From Deltaproteobacteria bacterium (lineage in GTDB: Bacteria > Desulfobacterota > BSN033 > UBA1163), in the NCBI GenBank assembly GCA_018333535.1, contig JAGXTA010000003.1, positions 31,417 to 95,416 of the forward strand: 64,000 nucleotides of DNA, read 5' to 3'. Below the pieces are notes generated by a model. The model saw only the letters and a program-made list of their open reading frames with translations, was not told the DNA's origin and searched no databases. This document shows, piece after piece, positions 9,790 through 18,978 of the stretch (within the stretch, counting starts at the first letter, position 1; every line of letters begins with the position of its first letter). A program made the translations under genes and the position numbers.

Positions 9790-10677
9790 ATGCATCAATC
9801 GTTGGATCGATTTCTCCATTACCTCGTCGTCGAAAAAGGTCTTTCTAAGAATACGATCGAAGCCTACAGCCATGGCCTGAGTCGGTTTTTAAATCATTTG
9901 CGGGCAAAAGGCCTGGAAGAAGTCGGAGAGATCACCAAACTTGACATCAGGGAATTTCTTCTCTTCCTGAAAAAGAAGCGCCTTTCAAGCAAAACCCTGG
10001 CGAGGAATCTGGTCTCCATCCGGGTCTTTCTGCGGTTTCTGAACGAAGAGGGCATTCTGAGCGCCAATCCTGCCGAAGAGATCGAATCTCCGAAGATTGC
10101 AAAGACGTTGCCGGAAATCCTTTCCCTGGAAGAAGTGGAAACCTTGCTGGAGGAACCTGACATTCAGATTCCTCAGGGGATGCGGGACCGGGCCATGCTG
10201 GAGATGCTCTATGCTACGGGGATGAGGGTGTCTGAACTGACCCGGCTCCAGGTCAATCATCTCCGTCTCGAGGCGGGCTATGTCCTCCTTTACGGAAAGG
10301 GATCAAAGGAGAGAATCGTTCCCATTGGCAACGAAGCGATGCAATGGGCGCGTCGCTATATGGGGGAGGCCAGGAAAAGGCTTCTAAAGAAGGGAGAGAG
10401 TCCCTTTCTCTTTGTCAATCGATCCGGAAAGCCGATGAGCCGACAGCATTTCTGGAAGAGCATCAAAACCCACGGAAGGAGGGCTGGAATCAAAAAGAGG
10501 ATCACCCCCCATCTCCTCCGCCATTCCTTCGCCAGCCACCTCCTGGAAAGGGGAGCGGATCTTCGCTCCGTGCAACTGATGCTCGGCCATGTCGACATCT
10601 CCACCACACAGATCTATACCCATGTGGCAGGGGAACGGCTGAAAAAGATTCATCAACAGTATCATCCGAGAGGCTAA
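9790..10677 (+). CDS. xerD: Site-specific tyrosine recombinase, XerC/XerD type
   Basis: A 295-residue protein with an N-terminal SAM-like core-binding domain (residues 1-90) and a C-terminal catalytic domain. Catalytic residues are visible: Arg in ATGMRVSELTRL, Lys in GKGSKERIVPI, His-x-x-Arg in HLLRHSFASHLL, and His and Tyr in LGHVDISTTQIYTHV. Xer recombinases resolve chromosome dimers at dif. The length and housekeeping context support a chromosomal Xer protein rather than a phage integrase. XerC and XerD are hard to tell apart by eye, so the symbol is tentative. Confidence 0.9.
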   Translation: MHQSLDRFLHYLVVEKGLSKNTIEAYSHGLSRFLNHLRAKGLEEVGEITKLDIREFLLFLKKKRLSSKTLARNLVSIRVFLRFLNEEGILSANPAEEIESPKIAKTLPEILSLEEVETLLEEPDIQIPQGMRDRAMLEMLYATGMRVSELTRLQVNHLRLEAGYVLLYGKGSKERIVPIGNEAMQWARRYMGEARKRLLKKGESPFLFVNRSGKPMSRQHFWKSIKTHGRRAGIKKRITPHLLRHSFASHLLERGADLRSVQLMLGHVDISTTQIYTHVAGERLKKIHQQYHPRG

Positions 10678-10679
10678 TG

Positions 10680-10797
10680 AAGAATCATTGCAAAATGCAA
10701 AATAGTCAATTAGCAATTAGCATTAAAAAATGAATTCAAGTGGTTTTAATATTGCTAACTTTGCACTGTTAATTTTTCATTGCTAATTGATTATTTT
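10680..10797. repeat. Inverted repeat, GCAAAATGCAAAAT word family, copy 2
   Basis: The left words (TTGCAAAATGCAAAAT, CAATTAGCAATTAGCATT) and right words (TTGCTAACTTTGCAC, TTTTTCATTGCTAATTG) are degenerate inverted copies around a centre near 10738. The element occupies the whole gap between xerD and the next gene and replaces any recognisable Shine-Dalgarno sequence. It uses the same words as the element at 828-884. Confidence 0.7.
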
Positions 10798-13425
10798 ATG
10801 GAAGTGATCACCACCCATACGAATGCGGATTTCGATTCCCTGGCTTCCATGCTGGCGGCCAAAAAGCTTTATCCGGGAGCCGTATTGGTCTTCCCCGGAT
10901 CCCAGGAGCGCAGCCTGCGGGAGTTCTTCATCCACTCCACCCTTTATGCCCTTGAGGTGGAGCGGGTGAAAAATATTGACCTCCGGGAGGTTGAACGATT
11001 GGTCCTGGTCGATACCCGTCAGATCAGCCGGATCGGAAAATTTTCTGAAATCGTCCTGAAACCCGGCCTCGATATCCATATTTACGATCACCATCCTCCA
11101 TCTTCGGAGGATATCCATGGCTCTTTCGAAGTGATCTCCGAAGTCGGGGCGACGGTCACGCTCCTTCTGGACCTCCTGAGAAAAAAGGGAATTGACATCA
11201 CGCCGGATGAAGCCACGGTGATGCTCCTCGGCATCTACGAGGATACGGGAAACCTGACCTTCTCCTCGGCCAAAGAGGAGGATTTTCAGGCGGCGGGATA
11301 TCTCGTGGGCAAAGGAGCCAACCTCAACATCCTGTCGAATGTGATCACCAAAGAGCTCACCTCGGAACAGATCTTCCTGCTCAACGACCTGATCCAATCG
11401 GCTACACGGTACGATGTCCACGGAATCGACGTGGTGATTGCCCAGGCCTCTGTGGACCGGTATATCGGAGACATTGCCATCCTCGTCCATAAATTAAAGG
11501 ATATGGAGAATCTCGATGTTCTCTTCGTCCTCGTCCAGATGGAGGGTCGTGTCTACCTGATCGGAAGGAGCAGGATCGAGGAAGTCAATGTCTCAGAGAT
11601 TGCCGCTGAGTTTGGAGGCGGCGGCCACCCCACTGCCGCTTCAGCCACCATCAAGGAAATGGCGCTCATAGAGGCGCACGGGCAGTTGCTCAAGAGATTG
11701 AGACAGATCGTTAGGCCCAGAAGGGTGGCCAGGGACCTCATGGTCTATCCGGTCAAGACCGTGGAACCCGACCGCACCCTGGAGGAGGCAGGGGAGATCC
11801 TCTCACGGTACCTCCTCGATATCCTCCCGGTCTTTAAAGAGGAGAGGGTGGTCGGGCTCATCTCCAAGGAGGTAGTGGACAGGGCCGTTCGTCACGGGCT
11901 AAAGGATGCCCTTGTCAAAGAGTATATGACAACCGAGTTCTCCGCCATCTCTCCGGAAACCCCTTTCTCTCGAATTCAGGAATTAGCCATCGGACAGAAC
12001 CAGAGTCTCATCCCTGTCATCGAGAAGGAACGGCTCGTCGGGGTTGTGGCCCTGGGTGACGTGATGCAGGTCCTTCACGAGGGGATGATCAAAACGGTGA
12101 GAGAGATCCAGCCCCTTTATGCGCGAAAGAAGATGATCTCCAAATTGATTGGGGAGCGATTTCCGGAAAGGATCCGTAACCTCCTTGAGGAATTTGGCCG
12201 GGTAGGGGATGACCTGGGATATTCGGTCTTCGGCGTGGGAGGTTTTGTGCGCGACCTCCTGATGAGGGTGGAAAATTACGATCTGGATATCGTCGTGGAG
12301 GGCGATGGGATCCGGTTCGCAGAAGAATTTGAGAAGAGGTTCCCTTGCCGGATTCGAACTCATAAAAAATTCGGGACCGCGCTCATTCTCTTCTCGGATG
12401 GCCTTAAGGTGGATGTGGCGACCGCGCGTCTGGAGGTCTACGACTCTCCGGCTGCTCTTCCCACGGTGGAAAGGGGGTCGATCAAGGCAGATCTCTATCG
12501 CAGGGACTTTACCATCAACACGCTGGCGATCCACCTCAATCCCCGGTCGTTTGGAGAATTGATCGATTTCTTCGGCGGGGTCAAAGACATCAAGGAGAAG
12601 GTGATCCGCGTCCTTCATAATCTCTCTTTTGTAGAGGATCCGACACGCGTCTTTCGTGCGATCCGTTTTGAACAACGGTTCAGATTCCAGATCGGGAAGC
12701 CTACCCAGAATCTGATGAAGAATGCGGTTAAGATGTCCATCTTTGATCAACTTTCAGGAGGGCGGATCCTCTCAGAGTTTATCCTCATCTGCCAGGAAGA
12801 GGATCCGATCCCCGCCTTGAAACGGATGAGAGATTTCAACCTCTTTCATTTTCTCCATCCCCAACTTAAATTGGACGAGGAGAAGATCGCCCTCTTTGAG
12901 CAGATCCATCATGTCATCTCCTGGTTTGATCTTCTCTTTCTTGAAGAAAGATATGAACGTTGGCTCATCTATTTTTATGGCCTCATCGATTCTCTTAAAG
13001 AAAAGGAAGGCATGGAGATCTGCGAGCGATTGGCGATGAACGATCGGCTGAAAAAGAGCGTGATGGAGGGAAAACGACAGGGCGATCTGAGCCTGTTCCA
13101 GATCTACTCCTGGATCAGCGCCGGCAGAGAGCCCAAACGTTCGGAGATTTATATGGTTCTTGATTCCCTTTCGACGGAGATCAAGCTCTTGATGATGGCC
13201 AAGACAACCCAGGTGGCCACCCGGCGATACATCTCGCTCTACTTTACCCAGTTGAAGGATACGAAACCGATCCTGAAAGGAGCCGACCTGGTTCAAATGG
13301 GAATCAAACCCGGACCTTCCATCCGGAAGGGATTGGAGGACCTTCTCAAAGCCCGATTGGACGAGCAGGTGATCACGCGACAGGATGAATTTCAATACTT
13401 GACCAAATCTCTTGGAGTGAAATGA
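10798..13425 (+). CDS. DHH phosphoesterase - CBS pair - poly(A) polymerase/tRNA nucleotidyltransferase fusion
   Basis: A large protein of 875 residues. It has an N-terminal DHH domain (TNADFDSLASM, DTRQ, YDHHPPSSEDIHG), a DHHA1 domain ending near GGGGHPTAASATI, and two CBS domains (about 310-430). A class II nucleotidyltransferase head follows near 475 (GVGGFVRDLLM, then YDLDIVVEGDG with the catalytic Asp pair), then an RNA-binding region (EDPTRVFRAIRFEQRF). This architecture is known in delta-proteobacteria and some thermophiles, where the enzyme adds A (or CCA) to tRNA 3' ends. The DHH part may be a nanoRNase/phosphoesterase. The ATG at 10798 is preferred over TTG 10780, which lies in the repeat. 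Confidence 0.9.
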   Translation: MEVITTHTNADFDSLASMLAAKKLYPGAVLVFPGSQERSLREFFIHSTLYALEVERVKNIDLREVERLVLVDTRQISRIGKFSEIVLKPGLDIHIYDHHPPSSEDIHGSFEVISEVGATVTLLLDLLRKKGIDITPDEATVMLLGIYEDTGNLTFSSAKEEDFQAAGYLVGKGANLNILSNVITKELTSEQIFLLNDLIQSATRYDVHGIDVVIAQASVDRYIGDIAILVHKLKDMENLDVLFVLVQMEGRVYLIGRSRIEEVNVSEIAAEFGGGGHPTAASATIKEMALIEAHGQLLKRLRQIVRPRRVARDLMVYPVKTVEPDRTLEEAGEILSRYLLDILPVFKEERVVGLISKEVVDRAVRHGLKDALVKEYMTTEFSAISPETPFSRIQELAIGQNQSLIPVIEKERLVGVVALGDVMQVLHEGMIKTVREIQPLYARKKMISKLIGERFPERIRNLLEEFGRVGDDLGYSVFGVGGFVRDLLMRVENYDLDIVVEGDGIRFAEEFEKRFPCRIRTHKKFGTALILFSDGLKVDVATARLEVYDSPAALPTVERGSIKADLYRRDFTINTLAIHLNPRSFGELIDFFGGVKDIKEKVIRVLHNLSFVEDPTRVFRAIRFEQRFRFQIGKPTQNLMKNAVKMSIFDQLSGGRILSEFILICQEEDPIPALKRMRDFNLFHFLHPQLKLDEEKIALFEQIHHVISWFDLLFLEERYERWLIYFYGLIDSLKEKEGMEICERLAMNDRLKKSVMEGKRQGDLSLFQIYSWISAGREPKRSEIYMVLDSLSTEIKLLMMAKTTQVATRRYISLYFTQLKDTKPILKGADLVQMGIKPGPSIRKGLEDLLKARLDEQVITRQDEFQYLTKSLGVK

Positions 13426-14162
13426 TGTCCGAAAATAGCTTCTACGCAGAGGAAAACTCTCCTTATACGGTCCGGCTCGAGGCCTTTGAAGGCCCTCTCG
13501 ATCTCCTGCTCCATCTCATTCAGAAAAATGAGATGGATATCTTCAACATTCCCATTGCCTTGATCACGGAACAATATCTGGAATATCTAAAATGGATGAA
13601 GACCCTCAATCTTGACATTGCGGGTGACTACCTTCTGATGGCCTCCACCCTCCTCCATATCAAATCGAGGATGCTCCTTCCCCAGCCTTCCGTGGAAGAA
13701 GAGGAGGAGGGGGACGATCCCAGGGCGGAGCTGGTGCGAAGGCTGTTGGAATATCAGAAATATAAGATGGCGGCCACCGAACTGGTCCAGAGACCCATGC
13801 TGGACCGGGATGTCTTTATCCGTTTAATATCAACGGAAGAAAGAGCCCCCGAAGAGGAGAGGATCGAGGCGAACCTTTTTGATCTCATCGATGCTTTTCG
13901 AAAGGCAATTGAAAGGGCAAAGGAGGAGTCCTTTCATGAAGTGATCCTGGATCGTCTCAGTGTCGAAGATAAGGTTCAGGAAATCCTTCTCCTTCTTCAG
14001 AAGGAGAAGAGGAGCCTTCCTTTTCATCTCCTCTTTCACGAACAGGCTTCGCGCAGAGTGATCGTCATCACTTTTCTTGCCGTCCTCGAACTGGTTAAAA
14101 TGAAATGGATACGGGTCTTTCAGGCAGCTCCTTTTGAAACGATTCGAATATCACCGGTTTAA
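13422..14162 (+). CDS. scpA: Segregation and condensation protein A
   Basis: ScpA is the kleisin subunit of the bacterial SMC-ScpAB condensin. Visible features are YTVRLEAFEGPLDLLLHLIQ near residue 13 and DIFNIPIALITEQYL. The acidic stretch EEEEEGDDPRAELVRRLLEYQKYK and a C-terminal winged-helix segment follow. The 246-residue length fits the family. The start overlaps the preceding stop by 4 bases (ATGA). No scpB follows in this window, which is unusual because scpB is often adjacent. Confidence 0.95.
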   Translation: MMSENSFYAEENSPYTVRLEAFEGPLDLLLHLIQKNEMDIFNIPIALITEQYLEYLKWMKTLNLDIAGDYLLMASTLLHIKSRMLLPQPSVEEEEEGDDPRAELVRRLLEYQKYKMAATELVQRPMLDRDVFIRLISTEERAPEEERIEANLFDLIDAFRKAIERAKEESFHEVILDRLSVEDKVQEILLLLQKEKRSLPFHLLFHEQASRRVIVITFLAVLELVKMKWIRVFQAAPFETIRISPV

Positions 14163-14247
14163 CACCCCAATTGAGTGAAAAATTATTGCTTGATTGAGCT
14201 GCAAACATGATAGCGAGACTATTTAAAGGTTTGTTAAACCCCATATT

Positions 14248-14355
14248 AAAATCCCCCTTATTCCCCCTTTGCCCCATATTGACGGGGAAAAAGATTCCCA
14301 AAGGGGGATAATAATAAGTCCTCCCCTTTGGCAAAGGGGAGTTAGAGGGGATTTT
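14248..14355. repeat. MITE-like palindromic element, AAAATCCCC ... GGGGATTTT
   Basis: Outer ends AAAATCCCC (14248-14256) and GGGGATTTT (14347-14355) are perfect inverted repeats. Inside, a perfect palindrome with two 10-base arms (CTCCCCTTTG / CAAAGGGGAG) lies at 14321-14341. A second set, CCCCCTTTG and CAAAGGGGG, lies on the left side. About 108 bases, no coding capacity. This looks like a non-autonomous, REP- or MITE-type element. Confidence 0.7.
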
Positions 14356-14418
14356 GTCAAAATATTTTCACTCGATTGGAGTAACATATTTAGTAAAAAG
14401 AGGTTTATGGTGACGATG

Positions 14419-14521
14419 CTCGTATCGAGGTTAGACGCAATAAGCTCGAAGCTCGATAATAATCCGAGCCTCCAGTTTCAACAAGCGAGCCTCCCTGCCT
14501 ACCGGCGGGCAGGGATACGAG
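14419..14521. repeat. Inverted repeat element with CCCTGCC/GGCAGGG hairpin
   Basis: Outer arms CTCGTATC (14419-14426) and GATACGAG (14514-14521) are perfect inverted repeats. An inner hairpin CCCTGCC (14493-14499) / GGCAGGG (14508-14514) lies near the right end. The spacer is rich in GCTCGA-like words. A second small palindromic element follows directly on the MITE-like one, so this gap appears to be a nesting site. Confidence 0.6.
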
Positions 14522-14596
14522 TTTCGACAACGACAAACGTTGGGTCTTTGCCGTTGCTGTAAGACGAAACCTATTTTCTAAACAAGGGAGATCTCT

Positions 14597-15487
14597 ATGA
14601 AACGGAAAAGAATTCTGGTGGGTTTGGTTGCGATCGTCGGATTACTGGCCTTCTTTTTTATTCTCCTCTTCGCCATCGGTCAATTTACCTCCAGGTTGGG
14701 ATCTGCGAAATTTGCCTTCGGAGATAAGATCGCGGTCATTGAGGTCCGCGGACTGATCACTCAATCCCAGGGCGTCATCGAAGAGCTTCACCGTTACACC
14801 GAGGATGAAGGGGTGAAAGCCATCATCTTGAGAATCGATTCTCCAGGCGGAGGGGTAGGGCCTTCACAGGAAATTTACCGGGAGGTCTTGAAGATCAAAT
14901 CAAATCAGAAAAAGAAGGTGATCACCTCCATGGGTTCGGTCGCGGCCTCGGGCGGATACTATATCGCGAGCGCCTCCGATCTGATCGTGGCCAATCCAGG
15001 AACGATTACGGGCTCCATAGGCGTTCTGATGGAGTTCACCAACATTGAAGAGCTTTTCAAGAAGATCGGGGTCAAGGGTGTGGTATTAAAAAGCGGCGAG
15101 CATAAGGATATTGGGTCGCCTTTCAGGGAAATGACCCCTGAAGAGAAAAAGCTCATGCAGTCGGTCATTGACAATGTCCATCAGCAATTCATCCAGGCTG
15201 TCGCTGAGGGGAGAAAGATGGACCGCTTAAAAGTCGCACAGGTGGCCGACGGTCGAATCTTAACCGGAGAACAGGCCAAACAGTTGGGGCTGGTGGATCA
15301 GCTTGGAAATCTTCAAGACGCTATCGATACAGCCGCCAAATTGGTGGGGATCGAGGGGAAACCTCTCGTCCTCTATCCAAAAAGAAAATTTTCCCTTCTC
15401 GAACTCCTGATCGAAGGGGTGACGGAGGCGATCCTGAAAACCTTAAGCGAAAAGGGTGTTCAGCTAAACTATCGCCTCCACCCTTAA
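14597..15487 (+). CDS. sppA: Signal peptide peptidase SppA (protease IV family, short form)
   Basis: A 296-residue inner-membrane serine protease of family S49 that degrades cleaved signal peptides. One membrane segment at residues 5-27 (LVGLVAIVGLLAFFFILLFA) anchors it. The nucleophile Ser is in the motif SMGSVAASGGYYIA (near 115-118), and the base Lys is probably in VVLKSGEHKDIGSPF. The IDSPGGGVGPSQEI segment is also diagnostic. GGGAG upstream supports the ATG. It converges with the glycosylase gene, the two ends separated by an inverted repeat. Confidence 0.94.
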   Translation: MKRKRILVGLVAIVGLLAFFFILLFAIGQFTSRLGSAKFAFGDKIAVIEVRGLITQSQGVIEELHRYTEDEGVKAIILRIDSPGGGVGPSQEIYREVLKIKSNQKKKVITSMGSVAASGGYYIASASDLIVANPGTITGSIGVLMEFTNIEELFKKIGVKGVVLKSGEHKDIGSPFREMTPEEKKLMQSVIDNVHQQFIQAVAEGRKMDRLKVAQVADGRILTGEQAKQLGLVDQLGNLQDAIDTAAKLVGIEGKPLVLYPKRKFSLLELLIEGVTEAILKTLSEKGVQLNYRLHP

Positions 15488-15491
15488 AATG

Positions 15492-15568
15492 TACAATGAA
15501 CGATGGACGGTGAACAATGAACAAAAATAATTATCTACTGTTCAACGTTCATCGTTTAACGTCCATCG
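15492..15568. repeat. Inverted repeat between convergent genes, ATGAACGATGGAC family, copy 2
   Basis: The left arm (15492-15526; core TACAATGAACGATGGAC) and right arm (15540-15568; TTCATCGTTTAACGTCCATC) are imperfect inverted copies, with an A/T-rich loop. It lies between the convergent sppA and glycosylase genes and could act as a two-way terminator, though no strong T-run follows the stem. The right arm supplies the last four codons and the stop of the minus-strand gene. Confidence 0.7.
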
Positions 15569-16308
15569 TCAGCAAGAGCTTTGGCGATCTGTTTCATATC
15601 CTCCCAGACTTCCCTTTTCTTTTCAGGATTCCGGAGCAAATAGGCGGGATGGTAGGTCGGAAAGAGCTGGATGCCCGAGAAGTCGTAGGCCTTCCCGCGA
15701 AGCGCTGTGATCTTGACATCGGTCCTGAGAAGGGTCTGGGCGGAAAACGTTCCAAGGGCACAGATGATCCTTGGCCGAATCGCCTGAATCTGTTTTAAAA
15801 GGAAAGGATAACAAGTCTCTATCTCATCGGGTTCAGGGTTTCTGTTCTGAGGAGGCCGGCATTTGATGATATTGGCAATATAAACCTCCTCTCGATCGAC
15901 GCCAATGGATTGAAGAATTTTGGTTAGCAGCTGTCCAGCCTTCCCCACAAAGGGTCTTCCCTGAACATCTTCGTCATTGCCAGGTCCTTCCCCGATGAGC
16001 ATCAACCGTGCCTTTTCGTTTCCCTCTCCAAAAACAATCGTGCGCCGTGTTCGATGAAGCTTGCATCTCTGACAATTCCCCAATTCGCTTCGTATTGCTT
16101 CAAGGTGTTGAGCCTCGGAATGAGAAAGATCAGGTGTTCCGTACGATCGAAGCGATTCATGAATCGCCCCTGCGCTGCCGGAAGCCTCTGAGGAATAGAC
16201 TTTATCATCCCCGTCACCCAGGAGGGGCAATTCGGTGATCCCCAGCCCCTTAAGATATTCAAGATAAGATTTAAGATCCCCGATCATTTCCCCGACATCT
16301 CCATTCAT
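15556..16308 (-). CDS. Uracil-DNA glycosylase, family 4 (Fe-S type)
   Basis: This enzyme removes uracil from DNA as the first step of base excision repair. The family-4 motif GEGPGNDEDVQGRPFVGKAG is clear, and the second motif appears as LFPTYHPAYLLR. Four cysteines for a 4Fe-4S cluster are visible: Cys-x2-Cys in NCQRCKLHR, then KCRPPQ and ETCYPF. The start at 16308 (minus-strand ATG after GGGAAAG) gives 250 residues. The frame is open to 16434, but that part is low-complexity with no family match. The last codons come from the flanking repeat. Confidence 0.9.
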   Translation of the reverse strand: MNGDVGEMIGDLKSYLEYLKGLGITELPLLGDGDDKVYSSEASGSAGAIHESLRSYGTPDLSHSEAQHLEAIRSELGNCQRCKLHRTRRTIVFGEGNEKARLMLIGEGPGNDEDVQGRPFVGKAGQLLTKILQSIGVDREEVYIANIIKCRPPQNRNPEPDEIETCYPFLLKQIQAIRPRIICALGTFSAQTLLRTDVKITALRGKAYDFSGIQLFPTYHPAYLLRNPEKKREVWEDMKQIAKALADDGR

Positions 16309-16454
16309 CGAATCTTTCCCTTTCCGGCCGGACCATCCTGTTCCGGGCGACGTCCTTTGCCTTGATTGAGTCGAACCGTTTCCCCTTTCTTTCGGTTCTC
16401 CATAGCCTTTTCTCGCTTCCATGTCAAGAAACAAAAAAGCCGAAAAGGTTTTAG

Positions 16455-16481
16455 TTGATTGTCATCGAGTTTTATTATAAT
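16455..16481 (+). promoter_or_regulatory. Possible sigma-70 promoter before the kinase gene
   Basis: TTGATT at 16455-16460 and TATAAT at 16476-16481 are separated by 15 bases, shorter than ideal. The ATG at 16493 is only 11 bases past the -10 box, and no Shine-Dalgarno sequence is seen, so the transcript would be nearly leaderless. This is the only good -10 match in the divergent gap. Confidence 0.35.
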
Positions 16482-16492
16482 ATAGAGTTGAT

Positions 16493-17602
16493 ATGATCAA
16501 AAAAGAAAGAAAACTTTTAGTCGTAGATGATAACATCGACTTTATTCATTTCATACGGAGAGCCTTGGAACGGGAGGATTACCGGATCTCCATCGCCCTG
16601 GATGGGAAAACAGCCATTGAAAAAACATCGACGGAGAATCCGGAGCTTATTCTCCTTGACATGAAACTGCCCGACATATCTGGAGAAGAGGTATTGGAGA
16701 GGGTTAAGGAGGTCAATAAAGATATTCCCGTGATAGTCATCACCGGTTATGGAGGAGACCAGGTGGCCATCGACATGATGAGAAAAGGGGCTATCGATTT
16801 TCTCACAAAACCTGTGGAACCCCGGATTCTTATCAAGGCGATAGCGAGCGCCTTGGCGATTCACGACGCCCAGAAGAAGGATAAAAAGAACCCCTATCCC
16901 TCTCTTGAAATATTTTTTCCTTTTCTCGCCCATGAGATTCGCAACCCGCTCCATGCCATTGCTGGCGCCATGGCCATCATCCAAAAGCGCTGTAATTTAG
17001 AAGATGAATTTCTCACCCAATCCATCAAGATCATCCACGAGGAAGTCAACCACTTAAATGATTTTGTTCAGGGGTGCCTCAATTTCGTAAGACCCCCCGA
17101 TTTCATTCGTTTCAGCGAGGTCAACCTCCGGGAGTTGATTTCCGTGACCACGAGCATGATGACTCACACGTTGGAACCCGAATCAAATAAAATCAAGATC
17201 GACATCAAGGCGGATCCTGATCTCCCAAAGGTTTATATAAATTACGAAGAGATAAAACAAGCCTTTTTAAACATCGTCAAAAATGCCTTTGAAGCGATGC
17301 CTGAAGGAGGGGAATTGTTGATCGAGGCCTCCCAGACCCATGAATCTCCGAAAGCGGTGGAAATCGTTTTTAAGGATCAGGGGGTAGGCATCAAGAAGGA
17401 AGCGATGGACCTTCTCTTTAGTCCTTTTTTTACCAACAAACCGAGGGGAAATGGGTTAGGGTTGGCCCTCTGTCGAAGAATTATTGTCGAACGTCATCAA
17501 GGGACCATCCATGTCGAAAGCGAAGAAAACAAGGGGACAACGGTTAAGGTGAGATTGCCCATCGACCGCCCACAACAGGATCAACCGGGAGAGGCATCGT
17601 GA
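16493..17602 (+). CDS. Receiver-histidine kinase (REC-HisKA-HATPase), cytoplasmic
   Basis: A 369-residue protein. A receiver domain (residues 8-125) has its acidic pair VVDD, phospho-acceptor Asp56 in LILLDMKLPD and Lys in FLTKPVEP. A kinase core follows with the H-box LAHEIRNPLHAI (His147), N-box NIVKNAFEAMPEGGE, DQGVGI and NGLGLALCRRI. No membrane segment or input sensor domain is seen, so its own receiver probably serves as input. It overlaps the next gene, a sigma-54 response regulator, by 4 bases (GTGA), and the two very probably form a phosphorelay pair. Confidence 0.92.
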   Translation: MIKKERKLLVVDDNIDFIHFIRRALEREDYRISIALDGKTAIEKTSTENPELILLDMKLPDISGEEVLERVKEVNKDIPVIVITGYGGDQVAIDMMRKGAIDFLTKPVEPRILIKAIASALAIHDAQKKDKKNPYPSLEIFFPFLAHEIRNPLHAIAGAMAIIQKRCNLEDEFLTQSIKIIHEEVNHLNDFVQGCLNFVRPPDFIRFSEVNLRELISVTTSMMTHTLEPESNKIKIDIKADPDLPKVYINYEEIKQAFLNIVKNAFEAMPEGGELLIEASQTHESPKAVEIVFKDQGVGIKKEAMDLLFSPFFTNKPRGNGLGLALCRRIIVERHQGTIHVESEENKGTTVKVRLPIDRPQQDQPGEAS

Positions 17603-18978
17603 CGTCTCAAGCTTCTATTTTGGTAGTCGATGACGAACCCAATTCCCTTTTCGGGATCTGTGAGGTTCTCACCGATGAGGGCTTTAATGTCCTTCCAGCC
17701 GGAAACGGAAAGGAGGCATTGGAGTTGCTCCATGCGAATCCCATCAATGTGATCGTGACCGACGAGAAAATGCCTGACCTGAGCGGCATGGAGCTCCTCG
17801 CCGAGATAAAGAAGAACTACCCGAATATCCCGGTGATCCTCATCACGGCCTACGGGTCCGTTTCAATGGCGGTTGAGAGCCTCAAACGGGGGGCATTCTA
17901 TTTCTTTGAAAAACCGATTTTTAATAACTTGGAGAGATTTGTCACCATCATCCGGAAAGCCATCAAAACTCAGGAGATGGAGAAAGAAATCGACTCTCTA
18001 AGGAGGGAGGTCACTGAAAAATATTCTTTCCCCAACATCATCGGGAATCACCCCAAAATGGTTGAGGTGTTTGAGACGATTGGAAAAGTATCCAAGACCG
18101 ATGCGACCATTCTCATCCAGGGGGAAAGCGGGACGGGGAAAGACCTCATTGCAAAAGCGATCCATTACAATAGTTCGAGGCGGGAAAAACCGTTGGTGAC
18201 CGTCAATTGTGGAGCGCTCACGGAAAGCCTTCTCACGACGGAATTATTCGGTCACAAAAGGGGTGCGTTTACGGGTGCGGTTAAGGACACGATCGGACGC
18301 TTTCAGGCCGCGCACGAAGGGACCTTGATCTTGGATGAAATCAGCGAAATTGTGGTCAATCTTCAAAAAACCCTTTTAAGGGTGATCGAAGAAAAGGAGT
18401 TTGAAAGGGTGGGAGATTCGAGGTCGACCAAGGTCGATGTGCGAATCATCTCGACGACCAATCGGAACCTTAGGGAAGAGGTGGTCAAAGGAAATTTCAG
18501 GGAAGACCTTTATTACCGGTTGGGGATCGTTCCAATAACGCTCCCCCCCTTGAGGGAGCGCCTCTCTGACCTCCCCTTGCTGGTCAAGCACTTTATTAAG
18601 AAGTTCCAGGAAAACAACGTTCCGATAAAAATTGAACCGGAGGCGATCGAACGTCTCAAGACTTTTCCCTGGTCTGGAAATGTGAGGGAATTGGCCAATG
18701 TGATTCAGCAGATGGCGGTTTTCTGCAGAGATCATACCATCAGGGTCGAAGACCTTCCCTACCAACAACTCCTCAAGGCAGATGAGGTCCGTGTTGAAAA
18801 CAAAGGGAAGGTGCACTTAATGCGGGCCATTGAACATCTTGAGAAAAAAACAATTCTTGCCAAATTAAAGGAGACCAACTGGAATCAAGGGAAGACAGCT
18901 CAACTGCTTGGAATAACAAGGAAAATGCTGGCGAATCGAATAAATAAATATCACCTCAAGCCATTGAGAAAGAGGTGA
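17599..18978 (+). CDS. NtrC-family sigma-54-dependent response regulator
   Basis: A 459-residue enhancer-binding protein. It has an N-terminal receiver (Asp55 in VIVTDEKMPD, Lys in FFEKPIF), a central AAA+ domain with Walker A GESGTGKD, the sigma-54 loop GAFTGA and Walker B LILDEISEI, and a C-terminal Fis-type helix-turn-helix (NWNQGKTAQLLGITRKML). The GTG start overlaps the kinase stop. It should bind upstream activating sites and open sigma-54 promoters when phosphorylated by the kinase. Likely targets are in the adjacent exopolysaccharide locus, by analogy with PrsK/PrsR control of PEP-CTERM loci; that link is inference. Confidence 0.93.
   Translation: MTSQASILVVDDEPNSLFGICEVLTDEGFNVLPAGNGKEALELLHANPINVIVTDEKMPDLSGMELLAEIKKNYPNIPVILITAYGSVSMAVESLKRGAFYFFEKPIFNNLERFVTIIRKAIKTQEMEKEIDSLRREVTEKYSFPNIIGNHPKMVEVFETIGKVSKTDATILIQGESGTGKDLIAKAIHYNSSRREKPLVTVNCGALTESLLTTELFGHKRGAFTGAVKDTIGRFQAAHEGTLILDEISEIVVNLQKTLLRVIEEKEFERVGDSRSTKVDVRIISTTNRNLREEVVKGNFREDLYYRLGIVPITLPPLRERLSDLPLLVKHFIKKFQENNVPIKIEPEAIERLKTFPWSGNVRELANVIQQMAVFCRDHTIRVEDLPYQQLLKADEVRVENKGKVHLMRAIEHLEKKTILAKLKETNWNQGKTAQLLGITRKMLANRINKYHLKPLRKR

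Larger units (their letters stand above)
14163..14596. other. scpA-sppA gap, 434 bases, with two palindromic elements
   Basis: No gene is supported on either strand. The gap holds a CCCCCTTTG/CAAAGGGG palindromic element (14248-14355) and a second inverted-repeat element (14419-14521), both annotated separately. The sppA ribosome binding site AAGGGAG lies just before 14597. Confidence 0.7.

Noticed and set aside
11983..12750. A 255-codon minus-strand frame inside the DHH-CBS-polymerase gene
   Set aside because: The plus strand encodes well-conserved domains across the whole stretch, so the minus frame is a codon-bias shadow.
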